64,000 nt of DNA from Allacma fusca (taxonomy: Eukaryota > Arthropoda > Collembola > Symphypleona > Sminthuridae), in the NCBI GenBank assembly GCA_947179485.1, contig OX359245.1, forward strand, positions 1,407,001-1,471,000, given 5' to 3'. Position numbers and translations under genes: made by a program. Positions 1 through 11,136 of this stretch are shown one piece after another (within the stretch, counting starts at the first letter, position 1; every line of letters begins with the position of its first letter). The notes beneath the pieces were generated by a model. That model was given only the letters and a program-made list of their open reading frames with translations. It ran no database searches and was not told where the DNA came from.

Positions 1-93
1 TGGTTTAGCAGTGCCTTTTCCATCCGTTGGAACAGACCAAATTTTGTGTTGGTGAATTTTTTGATGTAAATGTTTCACCAAACAACAATATTT

Positions 94-99
94 CATGCT
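94..99. repeat. Target-site duplication, left copy (CATGCT)
   Basis: The hexamer CATGCT directly precedes the left inverted repeat, and the same hexamer follows the right one. Six-base duplications are typical of Polinton integration. Bases 1-93 are host flank with no recognisable feature. Confidence 0.93.
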
Positions 100-284
100 A
101 GAAGAAGGTTTTAGCGGAAAACTTCGTTGCATTTGCCCTCTGGCCATGTTTGTATGTTTTGTTGTTGGGATTTCACGGTTCGACGGCCGTGAAATTCCGA
201 TTAAATGGTCTATAGACCTAGTCATTAATCACAGAACGATGATATATGTATGTTATATGCATTATAGGTATGTAAATGTCATGT
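100..284 (+). repeat. Polinton left terminal inverted repeat
   Basis: This 185-bp block is repeated in reverse complement at 25731-25915 with about two differences. It starts with AG, as Polinton ends usually do. An internal palindrome (TCACGG-TTCGA-CGGCCGTGA) is seen near 171-191. An open frame of 69 codons across it is not believed to be a gene, because the same DNA forms the other end. Confidence 0.96.
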
Positions 285-676
285 ATGGTGCCTATGGGAG
301 TTAAGGGGTATACCGGTTCCATTAAAAATAATTTATGGTTTATAAGGTATGTATGCCTGTAAAAATTATTAGTACGAGAATCCGTTTTTTGTTGTGTAAG
401 GTATTTTGTTTACCTTTGACTATTTTGTGATTGATTTATTTAGTAAGGAGGAAAGTTTCCCACCCACACCCACAATAACTATTGAAGTAATTAAAATGAT
501 AATATATTATCAAAATCAGACTTATTTCCAGTCTCAAATGTTTACGGTGAGATTGTTGACAATTAATATTGGTGACATGACCTTTTACGGTGATCTGAGG
601 AATATATTAACTGAATGTAAGGTACATACATTTCAACTGACAGAAAATTAATTGCTAGCTTTCTTCCACTGCTAAC
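285..676. other. Spacer inside left end of Polinton
   Basis: This AT-rich stretch lies between the left inverted repeat and the 3' end of the JmjC gene. Short open frames occur but none has recognisable protein features, and no RNA gene or tandem repeat was seen. Confidence 0.5.
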
Positions 677-2387
677 TCATTTTTCTCCTTTGCAGTTGTT
701 TTGGGCGTGTTTATTTCGGTTGGAACTGCTGGGAAACCCCTTGCCACATTTCTCACACAGGAACTTAGCTGTAAAAAAACAAAAAAAATTCAACTTTTAC
801 ATTTTACGTTCATTCATTTAGAACAAATTACAACTGGATTTTATAAAAATGCTCTTACCAGATTTGTCGTGAGTGGGCAAATGTTCTTTCAGTTTGCTGG
901 CATAATAAAAAACCTTTTGACATTCTTTATATGTACATCTAAATAACTGGGCCGTGTTTTGTTGGTCCACGGGTGAAGGATCGATGCTTTCTGCCACTGC
1001 TTCGATTTCTGAACTTGGCCCTGCTACTTCCTGTTGTAATAATGAGATTCCGTCTGCAAATTCCTGGTCCAGTCTTTTCAGCCAGTCTAATGCAAAAGGT
1101 TAAAAGAAACTACGCGTCAAAATAATTTCGTGTAGGTACATAGATCGAATTACATACTTACATTACTTACACACATAAAATGACTAATTGTAAGTCTAAC
1201 CGATTCTATTGGGAAGATATTCGAGCCATGCTCTCTGCCTAGCGTGCCGATCGTATGGAATAATGTCCTCATGGTCCAGCGTTTCACATCTACACATCCG
1301 GATATCCACTGATAAGTACCGGTCATCGTTGTGGTTGATTCCACGGACAATGTTAAACATCGGGTTATGAACTTGATGGTATGTGTTTCCGGCTAACAGG
1401 AGTAGGTCCCCGGGATTTTGTAGCACAACCAAATACTTGACCTGCCACTTCTCCAAAAGTTCCGGAGTAAACATTAGTTTGGCACCTGACAATTTCCGGT
1501 CGCATACCTCCGCCGTCTTCTTGAGTTGGGATGGAAGACTTAATTCGACTAACTTCTGGAAGCGAAGTTTTTCTTTGGGAGCAATGGTAATCCAGACTTT
1601 TGTGGCTCCTGCTACATGGAAGCTTGTTGTGGATAGTCCGTAGTCATCCAGATGCATAGGAGCTGTTAATAATAAAAATGGGATTCTTGAATTTACACAG
1701 TTCTGGGTTACACAATGCATGCCAAAAAAAATCAAGCATTATAAATAATAGCTATTTTAAAAACTTACTTGAGGAGTTCGGGCATCCATAATAATTAAAG
1801 GGAATGTTAAGTCCTTCGATGCCTTTGACAGTTTTGTCGGCAAACAATGGCGCTTCTAGATTGGCCAAAGAAAACGGGTTGAAAAAATTTGCAGTAACTT
1901 CCCCCGAAAGATCAAAGTCGTTTATGTACTGACACCTAGTGTCAGCACATAATTCCACGAGATCATTCACAAGCTTTACTACATCACTTTTATCCTGGCA
2001 CATATCCTCCGGGTTGTAATTTGGCCCTGTTAATTTTCCTCTGTGATACTCGGATACCAAACCGCTGGGCTGGATTTTCTTCTCCTCCTTCCGGAAAACT
2101 CCAGCTTCTCTTGATGGCTTGTACGAACATTGCTGGACATACTTGGCGCATTGATCCTGTATTCTGTCCAAATCAAAATATTTTCGCACGGCCATTTCGA
2201 CTTCTGGTGGCAGCGAAAACATTACGGCATGGTCGTTACTGACCGAGACGGCGTGAAAAGGAACAGGTTGGGATATGAGCCACTTATATTCGCTGAGATT
2301 CAATTTTTTTGGCACTAACAACTGACAATATTCATTAACTTGATAAATCCGGTTCTGTACAAATCGTCTTCCCCGCTGTTGCTGCAT
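677..2387 (-). CDS. JmjC-domain protein with two C2H2 zinc fingers (Polinton cargo)
   Basis: The gene reads as several open blocks joined by GT-AG type gaps, as in other intron-bearing Polintons. The first block (about 1760-2387) ends in the strand that opens a JmjC fold (KGIEGLNIPFNYYG). The second (about 1200-1662) carries the Fe(II) ligands His-x-Asp in MHLDDYGLS, the oxoglutarate lysine in AGATKVWITIAP, and the distal histidine in GNTYHQVHNP. The last blocks (about 870-1088 and 677-763) encode a C-x4-C-x12-H-x3-H finger and a second C2H2/C2HC finger. JmjC proteins are Fe(II)/2-oxoglutarate oxygenases, many of them histone lysine demethylases; with zinc fingers this one would be a DNA-guided chromatin enzyme. 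The key ligands are present, so activity is possible. To my knowledge such a gene is not part of the standard Polinton set. A 5' intron probably precedes the chosen ATG. Substrate and role are inference. Confidence 0.82.
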
Positions 2388-2880
2388 CTTCACTCTGGAA
2401 CAAAAAAATACAATTCTTAAATTAACAATAATTCTAATCAAACAAAAATAATTCCCTTACAAATAATAATATATAAATAAACTTTTAAAGACTATATGTT
2501 TCATTATATGGAAGTGTAAGCACTTTTAAAATACAATAAAAATAAAAATAGGGTTACCCTTATTACGTATCCTTGCCAGCAACTGATGATGATGACTGTG
2601 CAGTTACAATATTTCAGGCCAAATGTAATGAGAATATCCGTGCTCGTCTGAAGAAAAACTAGAAGCATGTAGATATTAAAATAAAGCGCGCTAGTTTGTA
2701 GCAGTGATGGGCGTTTTTTTTCACTTTGCAGCTCAGCATAACCCTAGTCATAAAAATTAGCTAAAATGTCATTGAAAAAAAATCATATCATTTGATTTAA
2801 TAAATTCGTATACTACTATAACCTCGCCAAAATAAACATAAAAAGGTAGGGAATAAAGAACTTAAGTATGAAATAAAGAG
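2388..2880. other. Upstream region of the JmjC gene
   Basis: AT-rich spacer containing a likely 5' intron acceptor (pyrimidine run then CAG at about 2400) and probably the promoter of the minus-strand JmjC gene. No further gene is visible. Confidence 0.4.
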
Positions 2881-3947
2881 CTGAAATAAAGGACTAAAGG
2901 ACTGAAATAAGGACTGAAGGACTGAAATAAGGACTGAAGGACTGAAATAAGGACTGAAGGACTGAAATAAGGACTGAAGGACTGAAATAAGGACTGAAGG
3001 ACTGAAATAAGGACTGCAGGACTGAAATAAAGACTGAAGGACTGAAATAAGGACTAAAGGACTGAAATAAGGACTGAAGGACTGAAATAAGGACTGAAGG
3101 ACTGAAATAAGGACTGAAGGACTGAAATAAGGACTGAAGGAATGAAATAAGGACTGAAGGACTGAAATAAGGACTGAAGGACTGAAATAAGGACTAAAGG
3201 ACTGAAATAAGGACTGAAGGACTGAAATAAGGACTGAAGGACTGAAATAAGGACTGAAGGACTGAAATAAGGACTGAAGGACTGAAATAAGGACTGAAGG
3301 ACTGAAATAAGGACTGAAGGACTGAAATAAGGACTGAAGGACTGAAATAAGGACTGAAGGACTGAAATAAGGACTGAAGGACTGAAATAAGGACTGAAGG
3401 ACTGAAATAAGGACTGCAGGACTGAAATAAGGACTGAAGGACTGAAATAAGGTCTGAAGGACTGAAATAAGGACTGAAGGACTGAAATAAGGACTGAAGG
3501 ACTGAAATAAGGACTGAAGGACTGAAATAAGGACTGAAGGACTGAAATAAGGACTAAAGGACTGAAATAAGGACTGAAGGACTGAAATAAGGACTGAAGG
3601 ACTGAAATAAGGACTGAAGGACTGAAATAAGGACTGAAGGACTGAAATAAGGACTGAAGGACTGAAATAAGGACTGAAGGACTGAAATAAGGACTGCAGG
3701 ACTGAAATAAGGACTGAAGGACTGAAATAAGGTCTGAAGGACTGAAATAAGGACTGAAGGACTGAAATAAGGACTGAAGGACTGAAATAAGGACTGAAGG
3801 ACTGAAATCAGGACTGAAGGACTGAAATAAGGACTGAAGGACTGAAATAAGGACTGAAGGACTGAAATAAGGACTGAAGGACTGAAATAAGGTCTGAAGG
3901 ACTGAAATAAGGACTGAAGGACTGAAATAAGGACTGAAGGACTAAAT
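2881..3947 (+). repeat. 20-bp tandem repeat array, about 53 copies
   Basis: The unit GGACTGAAGGACTGAAATAA is repeated head to tail about 53 times with rare single-base variants (GGACTAAAGG, GGACTGCAGG, GGTCTGAAGG). The unit itself is built from two related 10-mers. There are no unique spacers, so it is not a CRISPR array. A shorter array of the same unit in the same orientation lies at 24777-24975 near the other end of the Polinton. Confidence 0.98.
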
Positions 3948-4389
3948 AGCTCGAAATACGCATACGATTTTAAGTTTTATTTATTTTAATCGTTGTCTCT
4001 AATGCGGTTATGCGTCTGTATTTAACGGCATGTACACTTACTCGAATTCTCGCACAGTCCTTTACACCGGGTGTGTGTTTGACTCGTACGTGCCTAATGG
4101 GAGAAAGTTTTATCTCAAATCACCTAGTGTTATTACTTGAAGAAGGACCGAAAGATCATGTTCGCCCCAGTGTGTGTGGCAGATAATTCTGACCAAGAAA
4201 AATGATACGACAAAATATTCTGTCAAAACGTTTTGCATAGCGTGACAATTAAAACTCTAAATACAATTTCTCATTGTCAGTTTGGCTACCGTTTTTCAAG
4301 TACGTTTTTTCTATTTCGTACAACAAAATACACGTTTTTCAGACTTTGTTATTCACTAGAACCTATCAAAAATAGCTGTGGCAGGAGAC
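3948..4389. other. Spacer between tandem array and membrane-protein gene
   Basis: Unique sequence holding the likely promoter and leader of the following plus-strand gene. No open frame with protein features, RNA gene or clear TATA element was identified. Confidence 0.4.
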
Positions 4390-5559
4390 ATGTCTGATTT
4401 ACCAGATTTTAGTAAGTATTGCATGGCATTAATATTTCAATTGCTTTTAAACGTACCAATTTGACTTTCAGGTTGTTGGTTTATTGTATTATGTTTTGGA
4501 TTGAAATTAGGCTGCTACGATACTTTGGGTGGTGGACACTGCCCGTCATGCCTCTATGATGGCGGACGGTTTTTTCGCTTGGCAAATGACTCTTTTTACT
4601 GCGCATTTGACCTCGAAAATGTTGACGGTGGGATTGTCAAGCTTTTTCGGGATGTGACAAGCTGCCCAGTAGTTGTTCCAGAAAACGACCCAAATCTGAT
4701 TGACACTAGCGTGGCCCAGCTTGGTTTCACTCCATTGTTGGCCGCTGGATTGGGTACGTTAATTTTTTGTTGTTGTTTAGGAATGTGTTCTCAATAAATA
4801 AAAACTTGAAAACCAGCGCTGGAGTGGCGTTAAAATATTCCCACATAAATATATTGTCTTCATCATAACATTTTAATTTTGCTAGGCGCTCTGGTGGTAA
4901 CCGGGTTCTTTGTTACCGCATGTTTCCTTTGGAAGTGTATTTTCAATCGTCTCAGGCGAACCGATAATTTCACGGTCTCCAGCAACGCCCAGACCAGGCA
5001 CGAAGACATTGAAATGGTTTCGTTAGTTGACACTGCATCCAGAGATGATGAATTGGAAAGTGATCTTCCAAGGCAGGCAGCTATTAGCCTCAACCCTGAA
5101 TTACCTGGAAATGAAAACCCAGAAATTGTAGTTGACCGGCCCATAACACATGAGGCTCCGCTCGACGAGACACGTTCGGTGGTTACTGTGGGAAACCCGC
5201 TGTATGATCGAGTCTACGAAAATATACACCTTGGCAATGACTGCTTTTCTGGAGTTCCACCGATTCCTCCGAGGTCTGAAAAGGGGGGTGTTAATGCTGA
5301 TGCGTCAATTTATCAGCGTCCAAATAATTTCGGAGGCCGTGGGAATCGCGTGAGAACTGCTGATTTGGGTGGAATTCGAACGCAACCCTTCTTGACACTT
5401 GCTTCTAGCACCGACGTTGATGAGACAGAGGCTGCAGAGGACGAGAAAATTCTTCAGAAGCTCCTAATGTGGACTGCTAATGGTGGCGGTAATGTCAAGT
5501 TTACAAAGAAACGGAACGAATCAACATCCCAGACTGAGTGGGAGGCTTCCAATTTTTAA
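4390..5559 (+). CDS. Single-pass membrane protein with sorting-motif tail (Polinton cargo)
   Basis: Family not recognised. The gene reads as three blocks with GTAAGT and GTACGT type donors and AG acceptors. A short first block (from 4390) leads into a hydrophobic stretch (CWFIVLCFGLKLG) that could be a signal sequence. Then come a cysteine-rich outer part of about 80 residues (GHCPSC, DSFYC, SCPVV) and a membrane span crossing the second junction (FTPLLAAGLG, then ALVVTGFFVTACFLW). A basic RLRR stop-transfer and an acidic tail of roughly 190 residues follow. The tail carries NPLY, YENI and PPIPPR, which resemble endocytic NPxY, Tyr-based sorting and SH3-binding motifs. If the second gap is not removed, a shorter form ending in CCCLGMCSQ results, and an AATAAA lies right there at about 4795. 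Topology is well supported; function is unknown. It could be a virion or cell-surface protein. Confidence 0.7.
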
Positions 5560-5981
5560 TGGCAGTGTTTAGATGGTTTTGGGTTTTCTCATTTTTTGGT
5601 TGCATTATTTCATTAGTTTTAGATAGGCACAACACTTTGTTCGTGTTTTGACTCCGCAGCTAATTTTGATTACTTTTTATTTGTTACTAAATATAAGTAG
5701 AATAGCATGAGTGTATACTCATTGACCCAGACCATGACTAATGTTTTTATACGGACTAAAATACAGAATTCACTCGACGCAGGAGTTTAAAACTTTTATT
5801 GTTCACTGTTGTAGTGTGGTAGAGGCATATAAGTTTATATTCCTATTCCTTTCAGTTGAAAAATAAAGTTTGTTGAAAAAATAGATCATTCCTCCCAGTT
5901 GTATTCAGATAGGATCTTATTTATTCACGATTAGCATATTTTCTGTTTTGGACTGAATACACTTTGTGGTTCACTTTGACA
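5560..5981. other. Spacer with polyadenylation signal
   Basis: AT-rich interval downstream of the membrane-protein gene. An AATAAA at about 5863 could serve as a poly(A) signal for that gene. The remainder probably holds the promoter of the next plus-strand gene. Nothing else was seen. Confidence 0.4.
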
Positions 5982-7277
5982 ATGTCTCTGTCACGTGTAC
6001 TTTTGTGTACTGTCTGCCGCGAAGACCTACTACAGGACGTACAACCTGATTTTGTCCTCAAGAAGAATGTACACGAAGCCCAATTTTCGTCACCCACGTT
6101 TTTGGACCAGTACGAGTCTAGAGATTTGCAGAGATTCACAATGGGGTACGTAGTGTCAATAGAGAATAATCCAGCAGCACCCACTAATTGTATGCACATG
6201 TTTCACATGAGCTGCATTTGCAAATATTCGCAAGAGACGTGGGCAAATATATTTAGAAATGATGTGTGGGAAGAGGAAGCTCTTAATCTCTACTGCCCGG
6301 GGTTCACACAGGGAGCATACTGCAAGAGGCAGTTCAGGAGTGTGCAGGATTTGAGATTCCTCAAGTTTGATGAATTTGACACGGAGTCTCACTGGTGCAA
6401 ATACAGGGGACAAAAAGAAGCCCCAGCTCAAAAATGTCTCATAAGTATGGAGGTGTATCGCGACCATAAAAATCGCATGGCAGGATTTCGCCGCCGCTGG
6501 GAAGCAGGGGCATACGATAGTCCAAAAATTGAAGACCCTAAGGAAACCATCAGTAGCTGGGAAAATCTTTGCCGTTGGGATGGATTTAGGAAGATAGCTG
6601 ACCCGCCAAAGAAGAAACCCAAGGAATTCGTGGCTTCAACTGCGTCAAACGACCCCACCCCAGGACCATCGAGCCGTGTAACAGGCAAGAAACCCGAAAA
6701 ATACCGTGACGTATACCAAATGCTCAAGAAAATGTCAGATGATCACAAGAAAAAGCAAGGTAAAAATGTTATTCTCTTAAATGGTTATAAAGGTGCATTG
6801 CATGGAATGTTAAGCTATGTGTGGTAATTATTTGCAATCAAATTGTAATTAAATGTTGGGCAATTTATTGCAGGTGAAACTTCTTCAATTTCAAATTTCC
6901 CATTGTCTGGTCATGAGCTCGACCACTCACAAAAGCGGATGGGGGAAGTCGCAGTAATCCTAGATGAGGTGGTTAGGGATTCATCCAAGAATAAGGCAGA
7001 AATTTCGATAGTAGACCTTGTTGATGATAGTAGTGATGTACAAGCTGGCTAATCTCAAAAATCGCCACCAAAATCACAATTATCGCATCCGCTCAGAACA
7101 ACCCAAAGCTGCCGGGACATTTCCGGAGGTGTTGGTTTAGATGATGACGATGACTTTAACGAGGTTGGAGCAAACTTTGGTATGCCCGACGACGAGGAAA
7201 CAAGGTCTGAAGGACTGGTGATCCGCGAGTCTCCAGAATCTCCGGATGACAGGTCTGAATTTGATGGCGATCAGTAG
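5982..7277 (+). CDS. RING-like zinc protein region (Polinton cargo)
   Basis: The start is taken at the ATG giving MSLSRVLLCTVC, because the cysteine pair that begins the zinc site follows at once. The amino half shows a RING-H2-like pattern: CTVC, about 65 residues later CMHMFHMSC, then YCPG and YCKRQF. The middle is basic and mixed; the carboxy part, reached through an intron-like gap near 6760-6872, is acidic and low in complexity (DEVV, DLVDDSSD, and further on DDDDDF-like runs). RING proteins are usually E3 ubiquitin ligases, and viruses use them to redirect host turnover, so a similar role is possible. Spacing between zinc ligands is longer than in classic RING domains, so the call is a resemblance and not a firm family match. 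Whether the 3' part is all one gene is uncertain. Confidence 0.55.
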
Positions 7278-7880
7278 ATGCGTTTTGTTTGGGAATGGAA
7301 TATTTTATTACATAATTATTTTGGATAATGAGCTGCATCTTCTTCTTTGCGTGTAAAATGGTAATTATGGCGGCATTTAATTTAATGATTGTTTTTCAAA
7401 TATTTTTTGGTGAAATAAAAAAAGGTAATGGGATAAAATCCAATTTTATGTATGCCGGTGGATTTATTGAGTTCATAAAGTGTACATGCGAAAATAAAAT
7501 GTTTAGAAACTAAAGTTTTTAACATGACGACAACGCTTTATTTGGCGGTTTTTAAAATCCAACACTATTGCTCATATCATTTTTGTTTGATCTTAAAGTT
7601 ATAAATAGTTTTATAAATAATAATAAAGATAAATAAATGTGCTTAAAAAGTAATAAACCCACAACCAACTACGAATCATAATATTTTGAAATAAAACCCA
7701 ACACCACTGTATTATAAAATGATAAGTGATAAGAATAAAAAAAATGTGTGGCTATCTCACACATGTCCCAAACCCCGTCATATAAAACAAAGTTCATCCC
7801 AAATGATCCCCTGCTGCAACCTAGTAGTTGGTAGCAGCTGCAACGGCACGGCCAATTCAGTTTAGACTGGTATAGGCTCA
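7278..7880. other. Spacer between convergent cargo genes
   Basis: AT-rich interval between the plus-strand RING-like gene and the minus-strand unknown gene. Several AATAAA-like words (for example near 7495 and 7620) could be poly(A) signals for the two convergent units. Short open frames have no protein features. Confidence 0.4.
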
Positions 7881-8893
7881 TCAATAAAAGTAAGCAAAGC
7901 AGTCATGAGTGGCACCGAGAAGAACAAACACGGCCCCTAATATAAATACATGAATATGATATTAGTGAATTCAAAGTGACATTATGTCATTCATTAGCAA
8001 TTAATAATCAAAAAACTTAAACAAACTTACGGCCCAATTGGAGAAACGATCTGCGACATCGTCTGGCACCGGGTTCAAGAGTCCAAACTCAAAGATCCCC
8101 GAACGCTGGTTGAAATGAATGCGAATTTTCAAATTGCAAGTTTCCAAGTCTGCTTCTTCTTTCCAAAATTCGCGGACCTTCTTGGGGTCGAATGAAAATG
8201 CCCTTCCTGGGTTCTCTTTGAAAAAGTCCAGTGGATCCGACTCGTTTTTTCCAGATCTCTCATGGCGGTCAATCTGCTCCAGGACCTTTTCCATCAACGG
8301 TCGAAGTTTCTGTCCTTCGTACTGCGTGAAGCGGATGCGCTGAATTGATTTTGGGTTCTGTTTCCCAATGTGAAGAAACATGCAACGACTTGCTTCGTTG
8401 TACACCTTCTTGGCAAAGTATTGTTGTTCATCATCCAACTATTGAAATTTAAAAAAACTTATTTTTTCGGGAATAATAATGACTCAGTCATTTGATCTAA
8501 ACTGCAAGTTACACACGACGCCACTTACAATAAAAACATCTGATGTAGTCCAGAATTCTGGGTCGTTTGGAGACAGCTTGGACTTTGCTGCCGCCAGTTT
8601 TGGTGCCTTGGGTGGCTTGTTGGGGTCAAAGCGTGCAAGCTGGACCTTTCTGATATGCTTGGGCTGAGACCCATGATCCGGCTCCAAACTTCCCCATGCG
8701 GCTAGAAAAATAAAATAAGTTGTATGTATTTAATCTTGTAAACAATAAATGTAAAAATAATAAAAGGTTTATAACAACATTTTGAATAAACCGAAATTGT
8801 TCGTAATTTAAAACCTTGTGAAGCTCCAGGACTTGGATCGTCACCTCCTTCCTGGCTGACCGTCAAATTAGTTGATTGTTGGAGTTTGTCCAT
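7881..8893 (-). CDS. Unknown Polinton protein, spliced, hydrophobic end
   Basis: Not recognised. Open blocks on the minus strand begin at MDKLQQSTNLTV (8893), continue with a block around 8531-8700 (HIRKVQLARFDPNKPPKAPK), then the longest one (about 8030-8441; DDEQQYFAKKVYNEASRCMF through VADRFSNWA). They finish in a short block ending at 7881 (AVFVLLGATHDCFAYFY) that is hydrophobic. GTAAGT donors follow the second and third blocks, and pyrimidine-AG acceptors precede the last three. The main block is charged, with a fold-like mix of strands and helices but no motif I can name. The hydrophobic end might be a membrane anchor. It sits between the RING-like gene and the helicase, on the opposite strand to both. 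Confidence 0.55.
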
Positions 8894-9243
8894 TTTGGAG
8901 AAAATCAAAAATTGTAATAAAATCAAAAGAATGTATGAAGCAGTAATTGACAGCTGAACGAGTTGAATTGTAAAATGTGAGTAAATTTTAATGAGCTCGT
9001 GCTTTTATAGTCAGCAGAAGCAATCACGAGGGACTATCGCTCCACTTTACTTATTTCGGAAGGGCTGTTTATTTTACTACAGTCAAATTTCACCCATAAT
9101 ATCCCCCTATTCGGGTACAACCACTCAAGATAAAATTCGTTGCTGTCTCTGGATTGGTCCTCTGATTTGGTTATAGTGGCCAGATTTTCAGCGTCGTTAA
9201 AACAGAGTACAATTCCAACTGCCAGTGACAGCATTACAGAGCC

Positions 9244-11026
9244 ATGATGGGGGATACACGTTTAAACAAGAGCCTGGTTGAAAAATGGAAGCAAAGTTTC
9301 AAACAGAGTAATTTGCTCAAAGAAGTTCCAAGACCCGAAATAGCTTTTGAACATTTGACGGGAGAGCAACAAGAACTTGTCGTGTTAGTACGGAAGCGAC
9401 TTGAAACGTCTATGCTGGACAATCCGTTGCGCTTAATACTTCATTCACCTGCTGGGTTTGGGAAGTCCTGTGTTTTAAATCACATTAAGCACATGCTAGA
9501 GTGCAAGAAGCGTAACAATCCAGATTTCGACTACCGCTTTGCCGTCCTTACTGGCATGTGTGCCTCTCACCTCAAGATAACAACAATTCATTCGGCGTTC
9601 AAATTACCAACAAATTTTGGTGGCAACTTTCTGAAAAATATTCAAAATCGATCCTATTTTAAACCCGATCAGCTGGAAGAATTTAAACGAATTAAGATAA
9701 TTATTTTGGATGAGATGTCTTTAGTGTCACTGAAACTTTTACACGCAATTGATTTGATAATGAGATCGTCAGATTGTGAGTATCAGCATTTGCCATTTGC
9801 TTCGCGTTCGTTGATTATCTGTGGGGACCCCCTCCAAGTAAACAAATAAAATAAATGCACTTCTCCATTACCAAGTTATATTTTATTGAGAGTATAATGT
9901 GTCAAAAATTAAAAGAGGTTCAATTAACTATGCGTTTTTATGCAACTTTAGCCATTAACCATAGAAGAGAGTCCAATATTTTTCCCAGCTTACCAGAAGC
10001 CAGGACACACATTTCACCAGACGTCCCTGGCCTATTATGAAATAAAAAACGTGTTTCGATTAACCAAACCCATGCGCCAATTTGGTGACGAACCCGAACA
10101 ACTGAAATTCCGAGCATTTCTCATGCGACTACGCTATAACCGGGCACTACCAGAAGACGTCGATTTTGTTCGTTCGCGATTGCAATCAAATCTACCCGAA
10201 ACCGAACATAGGGAATTTGACGAGGCTCTGCACGTGTTTTCGCTCAAATGTGAAGTCAGAATGCACAACATGTACGCTCTTATTCATTTTTAATGTGTCA
10301 CCGTCGAACTAATTACCGACACGTAAATAATTTCACTCCTCCAGTACCTAGTTCAAAGTGTGTAATGATTCACTACAGTGTTATATTTTCAGGAAGATGC
10401 TTATGAAAATGTTTAGCGATGATGAGATAATCGCTACTTCCAACGGTATTCAGACTTTGCATATTGCCATTTCAGCCCCCGTCTTTATAACACGAAACCT
10501 AGCGACTGATCTGGCTGTTGTAAATGGATCCAGAGGTCGCGTAGTTGACGTGATGTTTGACGCTAAGCGTGATCAGCCAGACGTTTTCCTTCGTCACATT
10601 AAATGCATCATCGTTGATATTGAGGGGTATTTAGGTCCCAGGTATGTTTCGGGTCGAGGTTCCGGATTCCCGGTTTTTCGCTACTCGGAAAGTGGTTACT
10701 GTCATGCATTGCGTGACTTTGCTCGAGCAAACCCATTTCCGTTACAGCTTGGGTGGGCAACGACAAAGCACAAAGTTCAAGGACTTTCCCTGAACCGCTT
10801 AGCTGTGAATCTCGGAGCCAAGGAGATTTGGGCCAAGGTTGACTACTTGTGTATGTCCAGGGTGAAAAGGTGGGACCAGATAATGTTTACGGACGAACAC
10901 GTTGCCCCCGAACGTTTTACAGACAAGTCAAATGATATTATTGATGCTACAGAGCTACAACAGTACGAAATTCGTCGGCTCCACAGGTTTTGGAAACGAA
11001 GATGCAACGCAGTTTGTAATAAATAA
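9244..11026 (+). CDS. Pif1/RecD-like superfamily 1 helicase (Polinton)
   Basis: The protein has the motif series of SF1B helicases: Walker A (HSPAGFGKSCVL, about residue 65), Walker B (IIILDEMSLVS), motif III (ICGDPLQ), and near the end TTKHKVQGLSL and YLCMSRVKRW (motifs V and VI). These lie in three open blocks (about 9244-9837, 10030-10270 and 10392-11026) separated by short gaps with splice-type borders; the reading frames agree across them. Pif1-type helicases unwind DNA 5' to 3' during replication and recombination, so it probably helps polymerase B copy the element. Canonical Polintons do not carry a helicase, although related viruses do. It is convergent with the polymerase gene, 110 bp away. 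It looks whole. Confidence 0.85.
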
Positions 11027-11136
11027 TGCCTTTGAGTTAGTTTCAAAAATACTTGCATTTAGTTTTTATTTCATTATTAACAATTAATTTACAATGTACA
11101 CATTTTTATTTGGTAATAAAATTATAACAACATAAA

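Noticed and set aside
100-304. 69-codon frame in the left inverted repeat
   Set aside because: Non-coding end sequence, repeated in reverse at the other end.
2881-3947. CRISPR-like array
   Set aside because: The 20-bp units follow one another with no unique spacers; it is a plain tandem repeat in a eukaryotic element.
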